Shown piece by piece: positions 48,137 to 55,979 of a DNA stretch of 64,000 bases; position 1 is the stretch's first letter; each line of letters opens with the position of its first letter. A program made the translations under genes and the position numbers. Location of the stretch: the NCBI GenBank assembly GCA_937969505.1, contig CALBWA010000009.1:62001-126000 (forward strand). Reading direction: 5' to 3'. The DNA is from an uncultured Erythrobacter sp. Its GTDB lineage: Bacteria; Pseudomonadota; Alphaproteobacteria; Sphingomonadales; Sphingomonadaceae. Under the pieces are notes generated by a model, which was not told the DNA's origin, ran no database searches, and saw nothing but the letters and a program-made list of their open reading frames with translations.

Positions 48137-49153
48137 TCAGCCCTCTGTCCCAGCCTTGCGCTTAAGCCGAACATCATCAGAAACCTTATCCAATGCTGCC
48201 GTGTCGGCGGGGGCAGAATCCCTTAGCTCTCGGATTTCCGTGAGGGCCTGCTCGATAAGCTTTCGATTGGCTGACACCAGATCGGCAAGAATGCCCAGAA
48301 CGCCGATGATCGTACCCACGATCAGCAGCGCCCCACCGATCACCAGCGACTGGATGTGGCCATCACTCTCTCCCAGTAGAAAGAACCAGACGAAGCGCAA
48401 CATCGGGATCAGACCAATCACGGTCAACACGGCGCCCAGGCTGACAAAGGCACGCAATGGATTGTGCGTAGTGTAGGCGCGCGCAATCGTAATGCCCGTA
48501 TTGATGATGAAGCGTGGGACCGAGCTGAACAGTCGTGAGGGACGCGGGGTCGCATGGGTTCGCACAGGTACGCTTGTAATGGCCAAGCGCTTGCGTCCGG
48601 CCTGAATCAGCATGTCGGTAGTGTAGCTGAATTCAGTCGTGATGTTGATCTGGATAGCTGCGGCGCGGCTGATAGCGCGAAAGCCGCTGACAGCATCGGT
48701 AATATCGGTTCGAGACAACCGGCGAACTACCAAGCTACCCAAACGCTGCAGACGTTTTTTTACAGGGCCAAAATGTTCATTCTTCGCAACGCCGCGGTCC
48801 CCGATAACCACATCGGCTTCGCCTGATACGATCGGTTGGACCAGCTTGACGATATCTTCGCCTTCATACTGCCCATCGGCATCGGTGTTGACGATAATGT
48901 CTGCGCCAGCATCCAGTGCGGCTCTGATTCCTGTTCGAAATGCCTGGGCTAACCCTCGATTGCGACGATGACGCACAATGTGATGAACACCGCAATCCCG
49001 AGCGATCTGGCCGGTGTTGTCGCTGCTGCCATCGTCAATGACGAGCCACTCAACGACATCAATTCCAGGAACTTCGCGTGGCAGACGGGCAATGGTGGAG
49101 GCAAGCGTATCCTGCTCGTTCAGACACGGGATCTGAATGATAAGTTTGGTCAT
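48137..49153 (-). CDS. Glycosyltransferase family 2, polyprenyl-phosphate sugar synthase-like
   Basis: The 338-residue protein has an N-terminal GT2 domain (IIQIPCLNEQDTLASTIARL, WLVIDDGSSDNT, ADIIVNTDADGQYEGEDI with DAD metal motif, SGFRAISRAAA). Two C-terminal membrane helices follow (FVSLGAVLTVIGLIPMLRFV and LVIGGALLIVGTIIGVLGIL). This layout is typical of DPM1/GtrB-type enzymes that charge undecaprenyl phosphate with mannose or glucose. It is the first gene of the operon and is spaced only three bases from the GT-C gene. Confidence 0.9.
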   Translation of the reverse strand: MTKLIIQIPCLNEQDTLASTIARLPREVPGIDVVEWLVIDDGSSDNTGQIARDCGVHHIVRHRRNRGLAQAFRTGIRAALDAGADIIVNTDADGQYEGEDIVKLVQPIVSGEADVVIGDRGVAKNEHFGPVKKRLQRLGSLVVRRLSRTDITDAVSGFRAISRAAAIQINITTEFSYTTDMLIQAGRKRLAITSVPVRTHATPRPSRLFSSVPRFIINTGITIARAYTTHNPLRAFVSLGAVLTVIGLIPMLRFVWFFLLGESDGHIQSLVIGGALLIVGTIIGVLGILADLVSANRKLIEQALTEIRELRDSAPADTAALDKVSDDVRLKRKAGTEG

Positions 49154-49219
49154 GCCGCTAAAAACCCCCGAAGTTCGCAGTAACTCGGCTAGTGATACCC
49201 TGTAAAGATAACGTTAACC

Positions 49220-50203
49220 ATGGCATTTGGCGCAGATTGCGTGCAAGGGCGCGCGGTCTTATTGTTCAATTTCGCCGACAGGCCAGGTGTGACTCCAAAA
49301 TCTCATTCCTCTTCGCGCGCCGGATTGCTGTACGCGCTATCCGGTTTTGCCCTCATGTCTATGGGGGACGGGGTGGTTAAAACCATGGCCAATGACTGGC
49401 CGGCTCTGGCTGTGGCGGCGCTGCGCTTTTCAATGGGTGCGTTTGCGTTGGCTCTGATCCTGCGCATCAAAGAAGGCGCAGCTGCCTTTCGTCCGGCCAA
49501 TCCCATGCTTCAGATTGCGCGCGGAGTTTGCCTGGTGATTGCAACAGTGTGCTTTTTCTCCGCGATTTATGTGATGCCTTTGGCCGATGCGATGGCGATT
49601 GCGTTTCTGTCCCCTATTCTTACCGTAGTGCTGAGCGGTCCGTTGCTGAAGGAACGCGTCACGCCGGGCGCATTCGTCGCCATGTTCGTGGCCCTTATAG
49701 GAGTGGCGATCATCGTTCGTCCCAATTTGCTGGGCTTGGGGTGGACCGCGTTCCTTCCCTTGATTTCAGCCACATTCTTCTCCCTGATGGTGATCGCCAA
49801 TCGCGCTTCTGCTGGTCAGGGCAGTTCGCTTTCCATGCAGTTTTTCATGGTCGCTGTTGCAGCGCCTGTTTTGGTTGTGGTTGCGGGCATAGTGAACATT
49901 GCCGAAGTTCCGGGATTGTCTTTTGGCTGGCCCGACTGGACAGTTGTCCTGCGCTGCGCAGTGATCGCTTTGTCTGCCACGATTGCCCACTGGCTGGTTT
50001 ATGTCGGGACCATGCGCGCAGGTGCATCCACTGTGGCACCGGCGGCCTATGGTCAGATTCTGGTGGCGACGGTTATCGGCTGGTGGTGGTTTGGTGATGT
50101 GCCGGATCTGACGACGCTTGCTGGTGCCGGCCTTATTATCGCCTCGGGCCTGTACTTGTGGCGCAATGCCAGTGAGGAACAAGGTTCCGAAAAGACCGTT
50201 TAA
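49220..50203 (+). CDS. DMT superfamily (EamA) exporter
   Basis: The 327-residue protein has ten hydrophobic helices in two EamA units (GLLYALSGFALMSMGDGVVK, LPLADAMAIAFLSPILTVVL without its first residues, VLRCAVIALSATIAHWLVYV). It is related to, but clearly different from, the exporter at 42.4-43.3 kb. Substrate is unknown. The start is uncertain: ATG 49220 has no ribosome binding site, and an in-frame GTG at 49289 would remove 23 poorly hydrophobic residues. Confidence 0.86.
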   Translation: MAFGADCVQGRAVLLFNFADRPGVTPKSHSSSRAGLLYALSGFALMSMGDGVVKTMANDWPALAVAALRFSMGAFALALILRIKEGAAAFRPANPMLQIARGVCLVIATVCFFSAIYVMPLADAMAIAFLSPILTVVLSGPLLKERVTPGAFVAMFVALIGVAIIVRPNLLGLGWTAFLPLISATFFSLMVIANRASAGQGSSLSMQFFMVAVAAPVLVVVAGIVNIAEVPGLSFGWPDWTVVLRCAVIALSATIAHWLVYVGTMRAGASTVAPAAYGQILVATVIGWWWFGDVPDLTTLAGAGLIIASGLYLWRNASEEQGSEKTV

Positions 50204-50308
50204 GCGATGGCATTATCGCGCTAGAGGCAAGGTTGCATTCAGGCGTATCGCTCCACGAGAGAGCGATACCTCAGGTTCAGACGGGCGCAGGGCAGGGCAG
50301 AACAGTAC

Positions 50309-52132
50309 ATGTGCGGAATTATTGGAATTGTTGGCAATGCGCCAGTGGCAGATCGTCTGGTCGATGGTCTCAAACGGATGGAATACCGCGGCTACGATAG
50401 TGCCGGGATATGCACTCTGCACGACGGCCAATTGATCCGCCGTCGGGCTGAAGGCAAACTGGCCAATCTCGTCGAAGTGCTGGCGCAGGCAGAGACTGCT
50501 GGCAATGTGGGTATTGCCCACACGCGCTGGGCCACCCACGGTGCGCCGACCACCAGCAATGCGCATCCCCATGCGACCGGCGAAGTCGCGCTGGTACACA
50601 ACGGCATCATTGAGAATTACAAGGCCCTGCGCGCTGAGCTGGCTGATCAGGATCGCACCTTTGAAAGCGACACCGACACCGAAGTGGTAGCCCATCTCAT
50701 CTCCGCAGAAGTGGAAGCAGGAGCGACACCCCAGCAGGCTGTGGCCAATGTCTTGCCAAAGCTGCGCGGAGCGTTCTCTTTAGCCATTGCCTTCAGAGAC
50801 CATCCGGGATTGCTGATCGGCGCTCGGCTCGGCTCACCTTTGGTGGTTGGGTATGGCGAAGGCGAAATGTATCTCGGCTCTGACGCCCTGGCGCTTGCGC
50901 CGCTGACCCAGCGCATTTCCTATCTCGAAGAAGGTGACTGGGTGGTCATCACGCAGGACGAAGCGCAAATCTTTGATGGCCAGAATGAAGCCGTGACCCG
51001 CGAAGTTCGGTCGTCCGGTGCGTCTGCTGCGGCGGTGGAGAAGGGCAATTACCGCCATTTTATGCAGAAAGAGATTTTCGAGCAGCCCACCGTGGTGGCC
51101 CAAACACTCAGCTCTTACTTGCGCCAATCGGACAATTCGGTGGCATTGCCCCAGCTCGATTTCGATATTTCCCGGATCCGCCGACTGACGATTGTCGCCT
51201 GCGGAACATCGTTTTACGCCGGTATGGTGGCAAAATACTGGTTCGAACAATTCGCTCGCGTTCCCGTCGACATCGATGTGGCGAGTGAATTTCGCTATCG
51301 AGAACCGGTGCTGGAAGATGGCGGACTGGCGCTGTTTATCTCGCAGAGCGGCGAGACCGCTGACACTCTGGCCGCGCTGCGCCATTGCAAGGAGCAGGGC
51401 CAGGTCATCGGGGTCGTTGTCAACGTGCCCACCAGCACCATGGCCCGCGAGGCTGATTTGCTGCTGCCGACCCACGCCGGCCCGGAGATCGGAGTGGCCT
51501 CGACCAAGGCGTTCACTTGCCAATTGGCGGTCTTGGCTGCGCTTGCTGCCCATATGGCGGTGCGCAAAGGCCTGATGAACCGGGCGGAGGAAGAAGAGGT
51601 GGTGGAGCACCTGCTGGAGGCTCCAGCGTGTCTCAATGCGGCGCTTGATCATGACGACGACATCGCCAGCATGGCGCATCTGATCGCGCCGGCGCGCGAT
51701 GTCCTGTATCTGGGCCGGGGTCAGGACTATCCGCTGGCTCTGGAAGGCGCGCTGAAGCTTAAGGAAATCAGCTATATTCATGCCGAGGGCTACGCTGCGG
51801 GCGAGATGAAGCATGGCCCCATCGCTCTGATTGATGATGAAGTGCCAGTGGTCGTGATCGCGCCCTCAGGGCCGTTGTTTGAAAAAACGGTCTCGAACAT
51901 GGAGGAGGTGCGCGCGCGCGGCGGCAAAATCGTGCTCATTTCCGATGCGCAGGGACTGGCAGAAGCTGGTGAAGGTTGCATGGCGACCATCGAAATGCCC
52001 AAGGTTCATCCGCTGATCGCCCCGCTGGTCTATGCCGTGCCCGTGCAATTGCTGGCCTATCACACGGCCTGCGTGAAAGGTACAGATGTCGATCAACCCC
52101 GCAATCTGGCCAAATCAGTCACCGTTGAATGA
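50309..52132 (+). CDS. glmS: Glutamine-fructose-6-phosphate aminotransferase (isomerizing)
   Basis: The 607-residue enzyme starts MCGIIGIVGNAPVADRLV; Cys2 becomes the N-terminal nucleophile of the glutaminase domain. RRMEYRGYDSAG-like (KRMEYRGYDSAGIC), HTRWATHGAPTTSNAHPH and the two SIS domains (ACGTSFYAGMVAKYWFE, SQSGETADTLAALR, ISYIHAEGYAAGEMKHGPIA) are all intact. It makes glucosamine-6-phosphate, the first step of cell-wall amino sugar synthesis. No glmS ribozyme is seen in the 105-base leader, as expected for a proteobacterium. Confidence 0.97.
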   Translation: MCGIIGIVGNAPVADRLVDGLKRMEYRGYDSAGICTLHDGQLIRRRAEGKLANLVEVLAQAETAGNVGIAHTRWATHGAPTTSNAHPHATGEVALVHNGIIENYKALRAELADQDRTFESDTDTEVVAHLISAEVEAGATPQQAVANVLPKLRGAFSLAIAFRDHPGLLIGARLGSPLVVGYGEGEMYLGSDALALAPLTQRISYLEEGDWVVITQDEAQIFDGQNEAVTREVRSSGASAAAVEKGNYRHFMQKEIFEQPTVVAQTLSSYLRQSDNSVALPQLDFDISRIRRLTIVACGTSFYAGMVAKYWFEQFARVPVDIDVASEFRYREPVLEDGGLALFISQSGETADTLAALRHCKEQGQVIGVVVNVPTSTMAREADLLLPTHAGPEIGVASTKAFTCQLAVLAALAAHMAVRKGLMNRAEEEEVVEHLLEAPACLNAALDHDDDIASMAHLIAPARDVLYLGRGQDYPLALEGALKLKEISYIHAEGYAAGEMKHGPIALIDDEVPVVVIAPSGPLFEKTVSNMEEVRARGGKIVLISDAQGLAEAGEGCMATIEMPKVHPLIAPLVYAVPVQLLAYHTACVKGTDVDQPRNLAKSVTVE

Positions 52133-52142
52133 GGGCGTTGCG

Positions 52143-52529
52143 ATGATTGATATTGCCGGTGGATGTCATTGCGGGGCGGTGCGTTTCGAAGCCCGTGTTG
52201 GCTCGTCACCGCAGCTTCTGGATTGCAATTGTTCCATTTGCAGCATGACTGGCTATCTGCATCTGACTGTACCGCACGAGAATTTCACGCTGAAAAGCGG
52301 CAATGATGCGCTTGTATCTTACAGATTCGGAACCCGCTCGGCCAAGCATCTGTTTTGCAAACATTGCGGTATCAAAAGTTTTTACCAGCCGCGTTCGCAC
52401 CCGGACAGCTGGAGCATCCATTACCATTGCATTGATGACAATACTTTAATGACGCCTGAAATCATCGCGCTTGACGGCCAGAACTGGGAAGACGCTGTGG
52501 CGAAACTACGCAATCAGTCTGAAGATTAA
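52143..52529 (+). CDS. GFA/CENP-V family zinc-binding protein
   Basis: The 128-residue protein has zinc-binding cysteines in GGCHCGAVRFEA, LDCNCSICSMTG and LFCKHCGIKSFY. This pattern defines the glutathione-dependent formaldehyde-activating (GFA)/CENP-V family. Some members bind glutathione adducts, others are of unknown role. The chosen ATG at 52143 has GAGGG seven bases upstream and lies 10 bases after glmS; an upstream in-frame ATG at 52086 lies inside glmS. Confidence 0.87.
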   Translation: MIDIAGGCHCGAVRFEARVGSSPQLLDCNCSICSMTGYLHLTVPHENFTLKSGNDALVSYRFGTRSAKHLFCKHCGIKSFYQPRSHPDSWSIHYHCIDDNTLMTPEIIALDGQNWEDAVAKLRNQSED

Positions 52530-52598
52530 CGCGAAGTTTTTCTTGCTCTAGGGATTTGCTTTACCGGGCAATAACCTTTCGCCGTTACTGGCAATGGG

Positions 52599-54950
52599 GT
52601 GAGCGAGAATGTGCCCATCACCAGCTCCCCGGGGGGGAAGTTATCGATCCGCGCTGTTCTGGGCCTGAATAAGGTTGAGGACAGCGAATGGGCGCGGCTG
52701 CGCGGCTTGCAATATTCCTCACTCGGGCGCCAATCGCGCTACCGCGTGTTTGCCCATGTTGGCTTGGCGCTTCTAACAATCGCGATGTTCCTTGGTGCGG
52801 TTCAGCCCTTGTGGCTCGGAATTTGGTTCGCCTTGCTCGTAACCGTTCAGGTTCGCGGCGCGCAGTTTGACCAAAGTCTGTCCGATGCAGAGCGGCGGAA
52901 GGTGTCTCGCAAGGAAGTGTATCGGCAGGCGCAGACGCCTGTGTTGGCCGGAATATTGTGGTCAGTGCCGCTTACCTTCTTTGGTCTGACGGGCGGCCCT
53001 GTCAGTCATGTCAGTGCATGGGCTGTCGTCGTTATTCTAGTGACCGGTACCGCGTTGTTTTCTGCAGCCGCTCCACTGGGTATTGCGATCTTCACCGTTA
53101 TTGTTGGTCTGAGCGCTATCACCGGCTTTTATCTCAACGGTTTGTACGAAGTCGCCATTGTAGCCGCCTTGTTCACCGGCGGCGCGCTGTTCGGATCGAT
53201 TGAAGTGGCCCGGATCAATCTGATCGCCCGGATCGCTGAAAACGGTGTGGCCGAAAAGGATCAGGTGGTATCCCTTCTGCTCCGCGAATTCGAAGAGAAT
53301 GAAGCCGATTGGCTGTGGGAAATCGACACATCGCGCCGGGTTCAGTCGGTTTCTCCACGCTTTGCTTTTGCGCTGGGTCAGGTCCAAAGTGAAGCGGAGG
53401 GGCGCCCGCTGCTGGAGTTGATTGCAGGCAAGGCTTGGGAAAGCGGGAATTTTCCGACCAGCCTTCATGATTTGGCCGAGCGGCTCAAACATCGCGAGAA
53501 TTTCTCCAACCAGCTGGTCGAAGTCAGCATCAATGGAGAGGCCCGCTGGTGGGAGCTGTCTGGCACACCGATGCTGGATGAGCGCGGCAAGTTCATCGGT
53601 TTCCGGGGCGTTGGTTCCGATGTGACTGAACAGCGCGAATCGTCCGAGAAGATCTCCTACCTGGCACGGTTCGACACGCTGACATCGCTGCCCAACCGCT
53701 TGCAGATCACCGAGGCCCTTGGTGAAGCGTTGCGTTATTCAGAGCAATGGCGCAGCCGCTGCGCATTCTTGATGGTTGACCTTGACCGGTTCAAATCGGT
53801 CAATGACTCGCTGGGACATCTGGTTGGTGACCGGTTGCTGGCGCAAGTTGCCAGTCGGTTGCAGTCGCTCATGGGTGAAGGGCGTATGTGTGGCCGGCTG
53901 GGCGGTGATGAATTCGCCGTCGTGATCCGCGATGCCAGCGACCATACCGTGATCGAAAAGGTTGCGCGGCAAATTATCGAGCATCTGTCTGCACCCTACA
54001 CGGTTGATAATCACACGCTTTATGTCGGGGCCAGCGTTGGTTCCGCCGTTGGTCCGCGCGATGGCCGATCGGTCGAAGAATTGATGCGGAATGCCGATTT
54101 GGCACTTTATCGCTCGAAAGATGAAGGCGGCGGCGAGCACTTTAAGTTCGAATCAGGACTGCACGCTCTGGCAGAGGAGCGCCGCCAACTTGAGGTGTCA
54201 CTGCGCAATGCGCTGGGCGACGAAGAGTTGGAATTGCATTACCAGCCCGTCGTCGATGCCCATCAGGAAACCATTGTCAGCTTTGAAGCTCTCGTTCGTT
54301 GGAATAGCGCCGACCATGGATTTGTGAGCCCGGGCAAGTTTATTCCCTTGGCTGAAGAGACCCGCCTGATTGTTCCGATCGGGCGTTGGGTGCTCCGTGA
54401 GGCTTGCCGTGAAGCGCGATCATGGCCAGAAAATGTGAAGGTCAATGTCAATGTCTCGCCCGAGCAGCTGCTGGAGCAGGACTTTACCGATGATGTCGTG
54501 GCGGCGCTTGCGGAAACCGGTCTGCGCCCCGAGCGGCTTGAGATCGAAGTGACCGAGAGCATCTTCCTGCGCGATGCGACCATTGCTCGCAATGCACTTG
54601 AGCAGGTCATGGCCCTGGGTTGCAGCGTGGCGTTGGACGATTTCGGCACGGGCTATTCTTCGCTGGGTTATCTGCGCAAGCTGCGTTTTTCGACGATCAA
54701 GGTAGATCGCACCTTTGTTCAGGGCGCGGCGCAGCAAAGTGCCGAAAGCCTGGCAATCATTCGCGCCGTGGTCGCCATGGCGCAAAGCCTGGACATGACA
54801 ACGACGGCGGAAGGTGTTGAAACTGCTGATGAAGCTGCCTTGATCCGCGAGCTTGGCTGCGACAAGATACAGGGCTACTATTTCGGTCGACCGATGCCCG
54901 CTGCCGATGCAGTAAAGCTGTTCAAGCCGATCCAGCGCAAGAGCGCCTGA
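52599..54950 (+). CDS. Membrane GGDEF-EAL cyclic-di-GMP protein with PAS domain
   Basis: The 783-residue protein has about five N-terminal membrane helices (residues about 50-200). A PAS-like domain follows (WLWEIDTSRRVQSVSPRFAF). The GGDEF domain has intact GGDEF at 435-439, but the inhibitory RxxD site five residues before it is absent. The EAL domain has EAL at 563-565 and the other catalytic signatures (NVNVSPEQLLEQDF, EIEVTES, DDFGTGYSS, TIKVDRTFV, TTAEGVET, IQGYYFGRPMP). Both cyclase and phosphodiesterase activities are therefore possible. The start is GTG 52599; GTG 52611 is an alternative. Confidence 0.92.
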   Translation: MSENVPITSSPGGKLSIRAVLGLNKVEDSEWARLRGLQYSSLGRQSRYRVFAHVGLALLTIAMFLGAVQPLWLGIWFALLVTVQVRGAQFDQSLSDAERRKVSRKEVYRQAQTPVLAGILWSVPLTFFGLTGGPVSHVSAWAVVVILVTGTALFSAAAPLGIAIFTVIVGLSAITGFYLNGLYEVAIVAALFTGGALFGSIEVARINLIARIAENGVAEKDQVVSLLLREFEENEADWLWEIDTSRRVQSVSPRFAFALGQVQSEAEGRPLLELIAGKAWESGNFPTSLHDLAERLKHRENFSNQLVEVSINGEARWWELSGTPMLDERGKFIGFRGVGSDVTEQRESSEKISYLARFDTLTSLPNRLQITEALGEALRYSEQWRSRCAFLMVDLDRFKSVNDSLGHLVGDRLLAQVASRLQSLMGEGRMCGRLGGDEFAVVIRDASDHTVIEKVARQIIEHLSAPYTVDNHTLYVGASVGSAVGPRDGRSVEELMRNADLALYRSKDEGGGEHFKFESGLHALAEERRQLEVSLRNALGDEELELHYQPVVDAHQETIVSFEALVRWNSADHGFVSPGKFIPLAEETRLIVPIGRWVLREACREARSWPENVKVNVNVSPEQLLEQDFTDDVVAALAETGLRPERLEIEVTESIFLRDATIARNALEQVMALGCSVALDDFGTGYSSLGYLRKLRFSTIKVDRTFVQGAAQQSAESLAIIRAVVAMAQSLDMTTTAEGVETADEAALIRELGCDKIQGYYFGRPMPAADAVKLFKPIQRKSA

Positions 54951-54962
54951 TCCGCTAGGCGC
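54943..54962. terminator. Small hairpin covering both convergent stop codons
   Basis: GCGCCT at 54943-54948 pairs with AGGCGC at 54957-54962 with an eight-base loop. It spans the TGA of the GGDEF-EAL gene and the TAG of purQ, whose coding ends are only four bases apart. It has no T-run, so its terminator role is doubtful. Confidence 0.35.
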
Positions 54963-55632
54963 CGGCCAACGCCCTGATCGCACTTTCGAACAATCTGCGC
55001 CCATCTTCGCCGCCATGATCGCTCTCGATTGCGCGTTCCGGGTGCGGCATCATTCCAAGAACATTGCCTGCTTGATTGAGGATTCCGGCAATATCGCGGC
55101 GCGAACCATTGCACGGTCCGGCGTAACGAAACGCTACGCGTCCTTCGCCTTCCAGTCGGTCCAGAGTATCCTCGTCCGCGAAGAAATTACCGTCATGATG
55201 GGCGACCGGAATTTGGACCTGCTCGCCTGCTTCATAAGCGCCAGTAAAAAGCGACTGCGTATTCTCAACGATCAGCGGTACCGTGCGGCAGATGAAGTTC
55301 TGGCTGGCATTGCGCATCAATGCGCCCGGCAGCAATTTGGCTTCGGTCAGAACCTGAAACCCATTGCAAACACCCAGTACCGGCACGCCGCGTTCGGCGG
55401 CTTTGATCACCGATGCCATCAACGGGCTGCGCGCGGCCATTGCGCCAGAACGAAGATAGTCGCCGTAGGAGAACCCACCTGGCAATGCAATGAAATCAAT
55501 GCCTTCGGGCAGTTCGCTGTCGCCATGCCACAATCGCAATGGCGAAGCTCCGGTGACCTTCTCCAGCGCGACCGCCATATCCCGGTCGCAATTGGAGCCG
55601 GGAAACGTGACCACGGCACAGCGCGCGCCCAT
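54955..55632 (-). CDS. purQ: FGAM synthase glutaminase subunit
   Basis: The 225-residue class I glutamine amidotransferase starts [20 protein letters not shown]. It has the nucleophile Cys in [23 protein letters not shown], and the His-Glu pair in [11 protein letters not shown]. It feeds ammonia to PurL in the fourth step of purine synthesis. The start codon overlaps the purS stop (TGATG), so the two are coupled. purL is not visible here. Confidence 0.95.
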   Translation of the reverse strand: MGARCAVVTFPGSNCDRDMAVALEKVTGASPLRLWHGDSELPEGIDFIALPGGFSYGDYLRSGAMAARSPLMASVIKAAERGVPVLGVCNGFQVLTEAKLLPGALMRNASQNFICRTVPLIVENTQSLFTGAYEAGEQVQIPVAHHDGNFFADEDTLDRLEGEGRVAFRYAGPCNGSRRDIAGILNQAGNVLGMMPHPERAIESDHGGEDGRRLFESAIRALAGA

Positions 55633-55880
55633 CAGGCAGGCTCCGCCGTGTTCAGTTTCTCGACCGAATAGTCCTCTATCACCATATTGGCGAGCAACTG
55701 GCGGCACATCTGGTCGATAGCCTCATCAGTTGTTGCCTCGTCCACATCTAGCTCGATCATCCGGCCAATCCTGACATCTGACACACCGTCAAAGCCGAGG
55801 CCTTCGAGAGAGTGGTGCACGGCGCGACCCTGTGGATCAAGCACTCCGGGTTTCAGGCGGACAAGGATTCGAACTTTCAT
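55632..55880 (-). CDS. purS: FGAM synthase subunit PurS
   Basis: The 82-residue protein starts [20 protein letters not shown]. It continues through [18 protein letters not shown] and [16 protein letters not shown], the complete PurS family sequence. PurS bridges PurQ and PurL in three-part FGAM synthases. It overlaps purQ by one base. Confidence 0.95.
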   Translation of the reverse strand: MKVRILVRLKPGVLDPQGRAVHHSLEGLGFDGVSDVRIGRMIELDVDEATTDEAIDQMCRQLLANMVIEDYSVEKLNTAEPA

Positions 55881-55979
55881 GCTGGCTCCATCACGGGCAG
55901 GACAAGGGCTTTGGCTTGCCTATAACGTCCGCGTCGATGGGTGCAATCATGTCGCGCTGCTTGCCCACGATTGTTTGTC

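Noticed and set aside
50204..50308. glmS riboswitch/ribozyme in the glmS leader
   Set aside because: The leader is too short and lacks the ribozyme core; the element is mainly found in Gram-positive bacteria.
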